A stretch of 64,000 nucleotides of DNA from Holacanthus passer (Eukaryota; Chordata; Actinopteri; Pomacanthidae). The notes beneath the pieces were generated by a model, which ran no database searches, was not told the DNA's origin, and was given only the letters and a program-made list of their open reading frames with translations. The position numbers were made by a program, and so were the translations under genes. Within the stretch, counting starts at the first letter, position 1, and each line of letters starts with the position of its first letter. Shown one piece after another: positions 1-13,596 of this stretch. Location: positions 1,835,001 to 1,899,000 of the forward strand of contig JAFREQ010000090.1 of assembly GCA_025331565.1 (NCBI GenBank). The letters run 5' to 3'.

Positions 1-3000
1 GATGTGATGAGGTCACAGCGATGAAAGAGCCGGGAGGAGCAGTAAAAAACTGGGTGGTCCTGCATTGTCTTTTACATACAACTGTTAATATCTTCAATAA
101 GGAAGAGGAAGAATTTGTCTAGACTTTGGGGGATTTTACTGTCAGCAGTGTTAAAGAAAGAACCATCAATCACTGTTTCTCCAACTTTATCAGATGAAAT
201 GGCAACAAATGAAACAATAGACAACAAATATCAGTACAGAATCTTTCAACACAAAGTTCAGGTGCACAGATTTGATTATTATGTGATAATTAATAAATAA
301 AATACGAACAGGTTGAGTTCATTACTGTGGCAAATTTCTACGACTGATATCCGACAGATGTCTTCCAAAAGTTCAAACATCCATTTCTCTGACAACTTCC
401 TCCATCTCTGTAAATCCCAACCTTTGTCACTAAACAACGTAAAGCAGCCATTATCAGCTTAGACAAGCGAATGTTAAGCCGAACCTTGCCAGGAAGAGAC
501 AGACAGAGTAGATGAGCGACTAAAGTTGTCAGAAACCACCAAGCCAAACATATAAACCCTATTGCTATGGTTGAAAAATACAAATATATAAATTGTAATT
601 TTTGTCGATAAATGCATAACTGGGAAAGCAAAAGTAAGTCTCACTTCTCTTAAAGTGCGAGACGCAGCCACATGCACTAATAGGATTTCTGTTTTCGTCT
701 TCTAATCTGCTTCCTCCGTGGTCTCACTGGACGCACTGCAGGAATGTGAAGTTAATGGTTCTGTGTGTGAGAGACAGTCTGGGTCCCTGGTTTTCTTTGT
801 CCTTGTCTTCAGAGTCTCCATCTCTGAGGACGTACATGTGTGTTTGCATGAATGTATGTAATTAAGGAAGAAGATGAGGCTGTGTCTCACTGTCTCAACA
901 CTTATATCCAGTTTGTAAAACTCATCTACAAACATCTTTTTACTACATATTCTGCTCTGCGACTATCATCCTGTCTCAAACCTGCAGAGATTTTATTTGT
1001 GATATTATCAAACCCATTTTTTGGATCCGATGAACAGATTCCCTCTGGGGAAAAGATCAAACTGGTCCAGCTCCACCACTCTCTTCTAATCGACTCTAAT
1101 CTTCACTAATGTCCACTTCTGATCTATTTGCTTGTCCATCATTTATCTCATTTGTGTTTGGCAGGTTGAGATGTAATAAACAGTGTCCATTAACAAGAGA
1201 GAGAATGTGTCCAAATCCGCAGCCTGCAGTTAAAGTGTGAAGAGCGTCTGTGGGGACTATCTCTCCTGCCTTCCTGGATAAATACTGCAGTTTACTAAAG
1301 TTCACTGAAGTAAATGTATTGGTAAATAAATAGTTGTTGATGACATGATGTTTTTTATTCACTTTTCAAAAGTACAGATGACACACAGACGCCACAATGG
1401 ATCTTAAAGGTGTTATTAGTCTTATTTTATCTTCCATCATTCAAAAGAAAAATTACTTTGTAAGAAACATGTCAAACTTTTAAAAGCTGCATATCTCATT
1501 TTGCTATCAAATTCTTCACATTCATTTCGTAATTATAATAACAATGTCAAACTCACTTTGAATAATCTTTTGGATATTAAATTTCATCATTTCTGTGTGG
1601 CAGCTCGGATCTTGAAAGCCCTGATGGCTAAAATGTTAATAAGCCAGCTAATAAAAGGAAAGGAACAGTATTTAGGCTGTCATGGCTGGCTTCTCAGCTG
1701 CAGGGGCTCTGTTGTTTGTTTTGAAGCACTAATAATGGCTGCGCAGACTTATAATTATGAACTTAGTGAGGTGAGGAAATTACTAGAGATGAATAGACAG
1801 CGGGGGACCAGATTGTTGGAAGGCACATATCAGAGTCTGTTCCTGACTCACTCCGATGACGGGGAGGTGGAAATGAATGAGTCTCCTTCCAAAAACAAGA
1901 TATTCATCATTCACAAAAAATTACATCTCTTGCAGAATACACGCTCATAAAAGGCATAATCTGTCTCCAGACTGGAGCTTTTATTATTTCTGTCGGTTTT
2001 ATCCTGATGAAGTTTGGTGGTGTTCTACATTAACAAAGAGAAAAGGTGATGCACAAAAGATAAAAGAAAAGCTGGTGCAAGCTGCACTGATCTAAACTAA
2101 CAGATACAGTAAGTGTGAGCTACGCAATGTTCAACTTGGCAAAATGCAAACTTAATGCTTATGTCACATTATCTACACTTTCTGTAATAAATACCAGCAC
2201 ACGCATGTTTAGTGTTGTGACTTCTGGCTGATCGGACCTGTGGTCAGGTCGAAGCTGGGCGGAGCTCCACTCGGATTTATGTGAGGTCACCAAAATCTGT
2301 ACGGTGATAAAAATATAGAGGGTCTCATTTGTTCCAGCCTAAAAGGTTCTGGAAAGCTAACAGGAGAATAAGGGAGTCTCTAATCAGGATGATAAGATAA
2401 GTCTTTCGAGTCAATATAGGATTTGATGTAATTAATTTCAGAAACTACATTTTGTTATGTTATTTTATTCTTATTGGGTTTGTTTCTTATACCCTGGACA
2501 GACCATAACTTTCTGACAGTCCTACTGGTAACATCTGTCTTTAAGATCACTGATTACTGATACTAGACTTTTAGTGTCTGTATGGGCTAAACTGTTCAGC
2601 TGAACCTGTACTTTCACTAATGACACTCCACAACATTTCGACCTCCCTGCTGAGTAAATGGACACATCTTTACATCTCAATGTCCACATAAGTGAAAGCT
2701 CCCAGCAGGCGTCCTGTGACTAGCGCCTAGAGCCATAAAAGACACAACAGACCTGTTTTCACCAGCTTCGCTGTGACTCCTCCAATAATAAACTGGCTTT
2801 AACATGTGAAATTGTTGAAGCGCTGCTTTGATCTCATCTGAGACTCTTTCAAGGGCTCACGACCAAACAATACAACCGATTAAAACAGTTCTATCTTCAC
2901 TATCACTTATCACTATTACATTTTTCTATCATTCAGTGAACAGTATGTTGATTTGTTTCGGTGGCTGAATGGACTCCTCACATCATCTCTTCCTCCATTG

Positions 3001-3392
3001 TCTCACTTTCTCTTCCCCTCTTTAATTTTCTTCCTCTCTGACTAACCTACCACCTGCTGAATCGTCTTCCTTCCCACCTGTTCTCCTCCTCTCCAGCTTC
3101 CTCCCTTCCTCACCAGCCCTCCCCTCCATCTCCTTCCTGTACACAAACAGATGGCAGACAAGTGCAGGGGAATTTCCCAAGGTGCCGTGGGAGGTGTTTC
3201 TCTACAAGCGTGTTTGTGTATAAGCTGTGAAAGTGCGCTTATGATGTTAGACCGTTATTTACATCTGCAGCGTGGCACCGACAGCTGCTGCCGCCCGGGC
3301 CTCCTGTCCGTCAGCCAACCAGGACGCAGCGCCGCCGTAACCCGGAGATGAGGGGGGTCGGCAGCTCTCATGCATCCATATGTCAGTCAGAG

Positions 3393-3405
3393 TGACCTTT
3401 GACCT
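3393..3405 (-). promoter_or_regulatory. perfect DR1 nuclear-receptor half-site pair (candidate)
   Basis: TGACCTTTGACCT, which on the minus strand is AGGTCA-A-AGGTCA: two consensus half-sites spaced by one base, the element type bound by HNF4, COUP-TF and PPAR-RXR dimers. Function is inferred; a single motif can occur by chance. Confidence 0.35.
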
Positions 3406-4590
3406 CTAGCGGGGTCAACAATGTGGGCAGGTGTTTTATCTAAAGTGGATCTGGGCCGTTTCTGTGCTTAATACTGTCGTGAGCCCGGTGGATTCAGTGC
3501 AGCCTCACGCAACAAAGGAAAACATTGTTCAGTTTCCAAAATGTGCCAAATAAATCAGTGAGAACGCTTCTTGTCAGCCTCGACATCGCTAAACTCTCAA
3601 ATCATGCATCAGTGATCTAATCAACAATCAGCATTTCTGCAGCAGTTTCACTGACAAGCTGACGTCGAGGTGTAGACACACACTCACCCACTGACTTACA
3701 ACACACACACAACACAAACAGTCCACTGTTCACGCCTGTAGAGACACTGAGCAGACACTGTGGGCCAGCCTGCATGTTCTGTACAGATGTGTATATTCAC
3801 TGTGATGTACTGGTATAACTACTAATCTTTAGATGGCTCTCGTACCTCTGAGGCAGCTTCTCATGTCCATTCTTTTCGTTCATTTCAACATGCAGAGGCT
3901 TGAAGCTTCATTAAAATACAGCAGGTAACTCACAGTGATCAGTCTGATGGGACGACAGCTACAGAGCTAGATAGTTAATCCCAGTGGGAGACTGTGTTTT
4001 AATGCAGCCATGTTGTGCCAAAAGAAACCAGGACCCTCAAGGAAGGAGGAAAGAACTCAAACACAAAGCATAAATAATAAAACAAACAAAAAAAAAAGAT
4101 ATTCCACATCTGCACTGTGGTTAGTGTATCGTCGTGGCGCCCAGCCGGAGCGTCGGGCCCTGCAGGGGCCGCACCGAAAACTTTTCTGGCTTCGTAACTT
4201 AAAGGTCGGCCTGGAGCAACCTCAGCTCTTAACGATGTCAGATCGTGTCCACAGCAACGCCGATGAGCATAACCACAACAATAACTATGAGACTAATGAG
4301 ACTGTTTTCCATCTCGGAGTTTGTCTCGCAGTGTTTCTGTGGACGTGCGTGCGAATGTGCGTTACTGACCGGTAATTCCCGCCGACAGCTTCATTAAAAG
4401 TTAGATTAGTGCTGTTTAATGAGCGGCAGCCGCTTGTTAACAAACAGGTCACACCAGAGAAAGAGAAACAGAGGGAGAGAGAGAGAAGGACGGGGAGAGG
4501 AAGAAAGACAGGAAATGTCCTCATTGGAAGAGGTGAAGATAAATCAGGAGCGTGCTTTCATTTAGTTTGTTGATGAGGTGTGTATTTATT

Positions 4591-4800
4591 TTAAAGGGAC
4601 AGCCCACTAATTTTACATGTCAGAGTTAGTTGACTGGTCCGAGAGAATCCAATGATGTCAACACGTCGTGGTGGACGTGGAGTTTTAAGACCATGAGAGT
4701 CTAACATAAGACACTACTGAGCTGCATGATGGGAAATGTAGGATCCAGTGGTTTTGGAGCTTGATCCAAACTGGAACTAAAGTCAGGATGTGTCAGACCC
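4591..4800. mobile_element. possible MITE remnant with a TTTAAAGGG-type end
   Basis: The left edge TTTTAAAGGGACAGCCCAC is similar to the end of the element at 33258 and to generic teleost MITE termini. The following 200 bp (including GATGGGAAATGTAGGATCC) look like a family consensus. No matching right end was found, so its extent is a guess. Confidence 0.35.
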
Positions 4801-6833
4801 TGCTGCACGATTTTTATCATCCATTTCAAAATCTTTTCTCCATCCCGCAACTTGATGAAAGTACTCAAGTAAATTATTTCCCTTAGTTTACTTAAATAAA
4901 CCTAAAACAGACTCGTTGATTGATCTCACAAACATCCTGCTGGATCAATAAAATCTCCTCATCATGTCTAAAGACTTGCTTTTGTATATTTTGTCTTCTT
5001 CATTTTTCATGTTTTTCTTTTGTGTCATTTTAAGCAATATTACAATAAAATAGACATTTATATTTCCCCTCTTACACAACCAGTGTTAACCCTTTCATTT
5101 AGATTGTTTTAAATGAAAATAAGGCACTATCACTCAGACCATGTGTAGATTAGATCAGATTAAGATTCAAACATAGAAGCAAGTACAAAGTATTGTGTCA
5201 GTACTTTATCTCAAATGGCTGCTTTGAAATGAGGGATAACTTTATTTTAACATGTTTAGGTGAGTTTTATTTCTCTTTATCAACACAATGAAACACTTGT
5301 GTTTGATTCAGAATGAGCATTTCTTGGGAAACGTGCACCTTGCTGGGTGATGAATGTGCACATTTAATTGCACAGCCTGAATATTACAGCAGGGTGAGGA
5401 TCCATGTGAACCCTGTGGATATTTGCTTCTTTTATGGCCCATTTTTACAGCGTGATGAATCACTTTTAACAATTCAAACAGGCTTAAAAAAACAAGCAGC
5501 CATTAGAGCGCCGGGAAGCTTTTTTCACGGCAGATACAGTTCGTTTCGAGGCATTTAGAAAGCACCTGTACGCTGTTGACACTTAATAAAAACTTTCCGC
5601 CGGAGGTTCTCTCATGTAAAAGGCTCAAGCTGTTTCACTATCTCATTAATCACGCAGGCAGGTCGTCTCGTCTCCACCTCTCTTTATCCTCACTATCACA
5701 CAATTACTCCCCTCTCTCTCTTTTCTCAGACAACTTTCCTCCCATGTTACCTCTCCACTCTCCCCCCTCTGGTATTCTTCTGTCCGCTTCATCTCTCTGA
5801 AACTGCCATCAGCCTTTATACTGTCATGTGTCTTCTTTGGATGTTTATATGACTCAGTGAACGTCATTATCTCAAAGTCCATGAAAGTTAAGTTGTCTCT
5901 CACACTATTACACACTTAAAGGGAAATTTACTTTTTCACTTCACCATCATAATTTAATGATGGTTATTGATAGTGATTATTATATGGAGTTATACCACCA
6001 TTATCATGTATGTTTCTTCCTTCCCTTTCTTTTCTTTTGTCTTTTTTATTTTTTTCATTCTTTCTGTCTTTGCTTTATTTCTGTTTTTTCTTTCTCCTTT
6101 CGTTACTGTCTTTGCCTTTACTGACTTTTACCCTTACTCATCTTTTCCCGCTTTCCTCCCATCTTTTCTTCAACTGATCTGCAAACAAGAAAATCCTCAA
6201 AACTGGGAATATGACATTTAAAATCAATGTTAAACTCCTCTGCGCGTTTACATATTGTGAATAACAGAAAGCATTGTAATCCAAATACTAGATTACTTTT
6301 TCAAAGGTAAAATTTGAACTGCAGTTTGAGTTCTTCTTCCACAACTGCAAAAGGTTGAAAAACTTCAAAAAAGTTCAGAAAGTTTAAACAGGCTTTCAAC
6401 AGCACTAATCATCTCTCTCAGTTCTTCTGCCCTCCTCTCAGTTTTGTTTCTTTCCCTCCTCTTTCTCTTTAACACCTCTTTATTAAACGTCTGTTAAAAA
6501 GTTTGAGTAGTTGAACTTCGGAGAGAGCGAGACAGACAGAGAGAGAGGGATGGAGCGGGAAGAGCGTTTGTTTTAATGAAGACAACAAAGCTCTACGCAT
6601 CATTAAGTCTCACATAATTAAAGAAAGAAGAAACTCAAGTGTTTGATTAAAAGAGCGTTTGTCTGAAAACACCATCAAATGCATCAACACACCCTTATGG
6701 ACACAAACAAACAGATACACAAACATACAAATGAAAACGCACACAGGACACAGAAAAACACGGCCCGCTCCTTTTTGAGATAATGATGCAAAAAGCAATG
6801 GATGAGAGCTGTTTAACTTGATCAGAACATACA

Positions 6834-6835
<2 letters not shown>

Positions 6836-6885
<50 letters not shown>
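6836..6885 (+). repeat. (CA)25 microsatellite
   Basis: Uninterrupted 50-bp CA run; a second 50-bp run follows at 7021. Confidence 0.97.
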
Positions 6886-6887
<2 letters not shown>

Positions 6888-7017
6888 CCCGTGTCCCGAT
6901 GGGGGGTTAATGTCATCTCCGTTTGGTTGATTGTAGTGGCTTTTCGCCCCTGGAGACTTTTCCACTAGTCTGCACACTTGCACTCTTTATCTGCTCTTCA
7001 TCTCCACATGCAGGCAG

Positions 7018-7020
<3 letters not shown>

Positions 7021-7070
<50 letters not shown>
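7021..7070 (+). repeat. (CA)25 microsatellite
   Basis: Uninterrupted CA run followed by GTAAGACACA-type imperfect copies to about 7105. Confidence 0.97.
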
Positions 7071-7074
<4 letters not shown>

Positions 7075-7314
7075 GACACACACACAAACACAGTAAGACA
7101 CAGTAAGCATCTCTGATTCTCAAATGCCCTTCAAGGCACATGGCTGAAAAAACAAAAGAGCACAGTTGTGGATATTTCATGAAATTACGTCGGAGCATAA
7201 TTCACATCACAAGTTCACACTGTTACTAGATGCTCTTTGCTTTCAGGTACAAGTTTGCTCAAAAATGATGTATATTTGGGCTGAAGTCTGATTGATCTCT
7301 CTGTCTTCCTCTAC

Positions 7315-7344
7315 TTCTTTTGAACTTTGAAAAGTTCAAAAGAA
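7315..7344. repeat. 14-bp perfect hairpin (inverted repeat, 2-nt loop)
   Basis: Left arm TTCTTTTGAACTTT, loop GA, right arm AAAGTTCAAAAGAA: exact reverse complements. A GAAA-rich run follows. Confidence 0.9.
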
Positions 7345-7923
7345 AGAAAGAAATTTGAAAAATATGTTGGTTTCATTGGCGAGAGAATGAGAGAAAAGTT
7401 GCTCACGTTCCAGACAAAACCCTCATCAGCAACTTTAATTGACTGAGTGACACAACCTGCAAGTGACGCTCTTACAAATAAAGAATATTCAATTGACACG
7501 AGTTGATGCTCGCTCCAAAGTAAACTCTGCTCTTTGTGATACAGCCACACTGACAGCACTGTTCACACTGTAAAGCCACAGTGTGATACTGCTTGAATCA
7601 AATGAACAAAACTAAAATACAAAGACGAAAATGTTTCGCCTTCACCTCAAGATGTTACTGATGACATGATCTCTGAACCCCACTCAGAGGCCCAGAGAAG
7701 GAAAGGAGGGAATAAGAAAGCTAGAAAGGAACAGAGAGAGAGAGTAAAGTCAGAAAGAAAACAGAGGACTAAATAAAGAAAGAAAAATGAAAAGAAAGAG
7801 AAAGCACCATGGGTGGATAAAATGTCTTGTTCAAGGCTGCGCTGTAGAGAAAGACAGGGCTAATGAAGCGGTCTGAGGGTCTCCAGTTCCACCGTGTACA
7901 ATGAAAACATCACAGTTAGGTAG

Positions 7924-7953
7924 GTGTGTGTGTGTGCGTGTGTGTGTGTGTGT
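7924..7953 (+). repeat. (GT)n microsatellite
   Basis: GT run with one GC interruption. Confidence 0.9.
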
Positions 7954-9829
7954 ATTAAATCTACTGATCATGAAGTCCATCCGCTGCTCCCGTCTCGGTT
8001 ATTCTAATTTCCCAACGTCTTCCCTCGAGCAGAACACAGAGATGGAAAACAGAGAGGTCCAAAGTCAAGGAGCTTCTGTCGCTCACCTGTTTCTCTCCAC
8101 TGCACAACTGTAATTACCTTCTCAGGTAATCAAAGAGAAACATCTACTCTCTCACGGCCTGAAGAGACCTTCTGTTCCAGCCAAGGCTGCACGAGCCTGC
8201 GAGCAAAAACTAACACGGGTTTTCAAAACTGATACGTAGATTTTTATATCGATTTTTTTTCTGCCAGGACTTGAACATATCAGGAAAGAAGCAGTTTCGT
8301 CAGAGTCCCTGCTCTCATCTCCACGAGCCTGCGATGAGAACGCACATCCTGTTCATCAGTCTGTACCTGCTTTTAATTCTCTAAGTTGATTTTCACACCA
8401 CACTAACATGAACCATGACGAACTGAGGACTCCTGGGGCGGCAGGAAAAAAGATCTGAATAATGCAGGCAAACACACAGAGGAAGACAAGAGTTGAAAAA
8501 GGAGAAAGATTAGAAAAATGTTGGTGTAAACTTCCTCGATTTGCCTCAATAACAAAGTTCCACATGGATTTAAGGTTTTCATGGTTGAGAGGTTTATGGA
8601 AGTTCAACTTCACAGAGGATGACAAATCAGGATTTGAAGTTAAAAAAGAAAAAAGAAAAATATAATCAGAGTTTTGAAGTTTTAGGTCTGAACTCATCTA
8701 CATCACAACTATTAGTCGTTTGGTTTAAATAAGAGTCCAGCGTGTCTCTGCTCTCTATTAAAGCCCTCAGTGGAGTCTTTTTCCGCCATATTAAACCATT
8801 CACACATGTTCGATTAAGAACCATTAATTTGCCAAACTGCATTCCCACTTAAGCCATCAGAGGGTTTTTAAATCACGGCCAATTACCCTGCCACCACAGC
8901 ACTCCGCCGACATTACTGAACCGATCACTCAGACGGAGAGAGGCCGCGTCCCATTACAGCCGAGCAGGCGAAGCAGCGAACACTGTTCTCTGATGGGAGA
9001 GTTCAACAAGCCGGACAGAAGAGAAGAAAACCTTATTTCAGGTACAATTTGAATCAGGCGATGATTAACATCATGGCTTCACAGGTTGTATTCTTTATCC
9101 ATTAATTGAATTTAAGCTGAACTAATTTATTACTTTAAGGTTTCTATAAGTTTATACCAGGGTTTCCACTCAACACCTCATCTGAGCAAAGTCAAAAGTG
9201 CATTGACAACCAATCAGGATGAACCTATGTTATTTTCACTGTGAAAAATGTTGTCATTATCAATGTCTGATAAATGTTACTGAAGGAAAGGGAACCTTAT
9301 TATTGATTAACAATGTTTTAAGTTGGACATCTGTCCTGAAGATGAGTCAACAGCAGCTTCAGGTTTCTGTCTCAGTCTAACTCATCAAGTCCTTCGTCGA
9401 AGGAAAATTTACTGATCGTCACATACTTGTCTGAAAATGTACAGTACAGACAAATTCATGAGCTACAATGTCATTAAATGCAAATCAAAAGGAGCATCAG
9501 GGTTTGTGTTGGACGGTGCCCAGTTACAAACAGTAATGAAAAAATAACTTTTCATTTATGATCTGCTTCATGTAAACAGTTGTGGCATTTTAATTATGAG
9601 TGTGAATGCAGCTGCTCTGTGCTTTGGCATGTTCCTACAGTTTGTTGTTTTCTACCTGCGTCTAACTGAACTGAGAGATTACAGAGCAACTGGAGAGCAG
9701 AGTGTGAACGGGAGCAGAAGAGGAGGAGGCAGAGAGACGGAGAGGACGGAGAGATTCTCCAATTAGAGACAATAATTGTCTTCCTGGCAGTGGAGTCTCT
9801 CAGGGCAGCTTACATGGAGTGTGTGAGGA

Positions 9830-9854
9830 GTGTGTGTGTGTGTGTGTGTGTGTG
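9830..9854 (+). repeat. (TG)12 microsatellite
   Basis: Uninterrupted TG run. Confidence 0.9.
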
Positions 9855-10060
9855 CATAGATGCTGTTTGTGTTTTATAGGAGAGAGTGTGATGATTCTTC
9901 AACCACAGTCATCTCTTGTCCATTAACTCTAAAGTCCTCTGTCTCCTTTATGACCAACATCATGGGAGGGAGTTCAGAGTGAATCAGGTTTATCGTGTGT
10001 TTAAAGACAAACTCAACCCACTTTACTGAGTGAGAACATTACATGCATTCATTTTATTAT

Positions 10061-10492
10061 ACAACTCCAATTCCCAGAAAAGTTGGGACGCTGTGTAAAA
10101 TGTAAATAAAAGACTGCAAACAATGTGTTCACAAAGTGTTGAACCTCTCTCCATCCTCGCTTGTGAACGACTGAGTCTTTCCAGGATGAACCTTTCAGAC
10201 CCAATCATGATCCTATCACCTGTTACCAATGAACCTGTTTACCTGTGGAAGGATCCAAACAGGTGTTTTTGGATCAGGCCACAACTTTCACAGTCTTTTG
10301 TTTGAAACATGTTGCTGCATCAAATTCAGAAGAAGCAGATATTTACTAAAAGCAATGAAGCTGATGATCAAACATTAAATATATTGACTTTGTGCTGTTT
10401 TCAATTGAGTCTACGTCAAAAAGCAAATGAGCACATTCTGTTTGAATTATGTTTTTTGCAGCGTCCCAACTTTTTGGAATCAAAGTTTTATT
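10061..10492. mobile_element. non-autonomous DNA transposon (MITE-like), near-complete copy
   Basis: The element is bounded by inverted ends: the left reads AGTTGGGACGCTG at 10081-10093 and the right reads CAGCGTCCCAACTT at about 10459-10472, and the similarity continues outwards through ATTCC and AAA-rich steps to the borders. These ends resemble a very common teleost interspersed element whose termini read roughly CAATTCCAAAAAAGTTGGGA (from memory). At 432 bp it has no coding capacity, so it would need a transposase in trans. Bases 10131-10194 are nearly identical to 49479-49542 in the second copy. Confidence 0.75.
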
Positions 10493-11051
10493 ATATTATT
10501 AATTCATTCAGGTTCCAGCCTATAATGTAAATTGCGATAGCAGAGAAAATCATGTTCAGTCTGATCTGGAAGCACCGTGCTCATCAAAAAAAATATGAAA
10601 ACACAAATCAAGTCTGGACGTGCAGTAAATTTATAGTTGGAATTTAACAATGGATTAAACAGCTGAGAGCTGCAGCAGCGGTTTATTGGACTAAAATTGA
10701 ACAAACACTAAAAACTGATGGACACTGACAAACCTGTTTGAAACACGTCTGGTTTGTGTCATTGTGTGTTGCAAGGTGACTGCATTTGAATCCACTATGT
10801 GACGGAGGTGTGTTCAGATGTCGGACAGTCCAGATCCAGGTGGCAGCTCCAGTCCTGCAGGGACCAGTTTAGTTTCAGTCTGAGCCACGTTTTTGAATGT
10901 TGACGGACGGTGAGTGTGTGAATCAGTGAAATCCAGTCCTCGCTCTTCAGACGGAATCATCACAGTTGGCTTTCCACCGTGTGACTGCCCACACATGAAG
11001 TAGACAGACGATAAAAAGATTTATTCTGATTTCCTTGTGTTTCCTCAATAA

Positions 11052-11071
11052 AACACACACACACACACACA
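11052..11071 (+). repeat. (CA)10 microsatellite
   Basis: Short pure run; two more short CA tracts follow at about 11175 and 11205. Confidence 0.9.
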
Positions 11072-12364
11072 GAAAGATGAGGACATGAGCTTTGTGAAAG
11101 GACATAGAGGGTGAACAGACTGAGGATCAAATCTTTCCTTTGTCTGTGATTCCCAACTGACAGAACCGTAACAGACACACACACACATGCACACACAATA
11201 TAAACACACACACACAGAAGACGGGGCCCCGGGGACAAAGCTTTGCCTCCGATGTCTTTGAGTCTCGTCACCTGTGCTTCTCACTGCTGAGCGTCTGTTT
11301 GAGGAAGCGAGTCTGCGTCTGCTTCCGACTACAAAGTGCTTCTAGTCAAAAGGAGCCTCAGTCGAGTAGAAAAATGCAAATGTGTCTTTAGTTCTTGCAG
11401 ACGGCCTCGGGAGGAAGCATCGTGAACACAGACACTGGCCCGAGTGTAACAACAGGAAGAAATTATACCTCTTACAACAAGTGTGTGACCGAGTCCCACA
11501 GCACTGAAGACAGTGGTTAACCCCAGAGTGGAGGTGAATACTAATAGTAATACTACTAATACTAATAAACAACTTCATTGCAGAGTGCAACTCAAAATCA
11601 AGCTCTACATTATTCTACACTTTCCAGAGACTGATTATTAATAATCATGTTTTTGTTCAAATTGGTTAATAAGGAAAAAACAAAATGATCATTATTATGC
11701 AATGAAACCTCTCAGGATTTTGGGTTTGTGTTGTGAAGTCATTTGGAATTCATATTGAAACAGTTGTTGAGACAGAAGGATTGTCACGGACTCATGGTTG
11801 ATCAGGTGCCTTTCATACATTTTTATGATGCTTTTATTGTATTTCTGAATCTGTTTTTGTTGTTTGTATTTTTCTGCTGGTTGGTTGTTGGTTCGGGTGG
11901 AACAGTATGTTGGACTGGTTGTTGCTCTGGACTCGTCACTATAGACACAAAAACCCAAGGTCCTCTCACATGTTTTTATCAGCGGATGATGTTTGTGTTG
12001 TGCACACACGAATCTGAGGTCATATTTGATAAAGATAAAATGAGATGTGGTTGAAAGCTCAAGAAAAATAAATTATTTTTTTGTCCAAATACTATTTCAT
12101 TCAAAAAAATGCCACTTAAAGATTACGTTTCAATTTCCTGACTTTAAAAGGTGAAGGAAAATGCAAATGGATTTACAAAATACTGTCAACTAAAGCTTTA
12201 TTTTGTTTTCTATTATGTTCTTTTATCCTTCCTTCTGCAAAGTCACAGTTTTAAATGATTACAGCTGGGATGTGATATTGAGTCGGTCTGTATTCACATC
12301 CTTAATATAACAAACAGTTTAAACTCACCAGGACAAGAATCCACTCACAGACTTGGCTGTGTGT

Positions 12365-12650
12365 GTTATGCAAACCGCTCTCTCTCCACGGACGAGCCTC
12401 ATTATTGTTTTGTGTGGGAACAGTCTCTCATTTAATCCCCACAAGCAATTTGGCCTCGGCGCGTTCTAAAACCACCGGGTTCTCTAATATTCAGCCTGAT
12501 ATTTGTTCAGGTATCTGAAATGAAGTTTGCCTCAGCTGAGATTCGGTTTAATCTGCTTCCTAAACAAATCAACGCGGCTGCAGCGCCGGTTCCACCTCTG
12601 GATGGATTTCTTGTTCCAGCAGCTAATTGGACTGATTGTTGTTCTGCACT
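12365..12650. other. candidate conserved noncoding block
   Basis: Unique, non-repetitive sequence with an octamer-like ATGCAAAC at 12368-12375, a SOX-type ATTGTTTTG and a TAATTGG core. Conservation cannot be judged from one sequence. Confidence 0.2.
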
Positions 12651-13537
12651 CAAAGAAGCAGCTGCATGTTTGGTTTGTTGCATGAGATGTTTAAACCAAA
12701 ATGACAGAGTAACACACAGATTAGAGGAAGTTTTCTTTTCTGCGTGAAAAGTGAAGAATATTTACTTATAAGAAAACATGATAAACTGTGGTGACCTGTG
12801 AGAGGAGCAGCCGAGAGGAGAAAAAAAAACATGATAAAAAAGTAGTTACACACTGAAATAGTGAAGGAAAACTTCTACATTTTTGTTTATTGCAGTTTTG
12901 CTTGCACTCTCTCTTGCTCAGCGATTTTGTAGTGAAGGGAGGTAACATTAGCATTTGAACTTCAGACTGTGCGATTCACAAAATTTTAGACGACAACGTT
13001 AAAGGAAAAAAACGAGAATATGTAACAAAGTCAGGGTTAAAAGTCCAATGAAATGAAAAATGCATCAGTCTTCAGGCAAATAAATGTCAAAAAATTTTCA
13101 CATATATTCAGATCAACCAAACAACATCTTCTCTTTCTGTAAAATGCATTTCCATAAACGAACGTCACTGCAGATATTGTTGGCCTAAAAACTCTCAACA
13201 TGAAAAACAAGCAGCTTCCAGACTGAAGCAGATCAGAACCAGCAGCGGCAGAAAGATGACGGTGGATGAATTTGGCTGAATTTTAACATCAGAAGTCGCC
13301 ACGATTAAGTTCCAGATATTTAAAGACGCCCAACTTCCAACATCATGTTTTATTGAGCAGTTCATCAAACCACAGAAGATAAATATGATTCCATGGCTTT
13401 TCCTCTCTTCCCATCATCCACAACGATAACATCATCTTCACAAAGTGATGCTGAACCTGTTTTTTTTCCAGTAAGTGCCGATTTTAAAGACGTTCATCTT
13501 CAGGTGTCAACTGACTGAAAAGTTCACTCACAGAGCG

Positions 13538-13596
13538 GCTGAAAGCTGCTGAAAGCTGCTGAAAGCTGCTGAAAGCTGCTGAAAGCTGCTGAAAGC
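13538..13596 (+). repeat. perfect 10-bp tandem repeat (GAAAGCTGCT)n
   Basis: Five uninterrupted copies of GAAAGCTGCT from 13541, with a partial unit on each side; 59 bp without a mismatch. The unit contains CAGC on the opposite strand and could form slipped structures. Confidence 0.95.
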
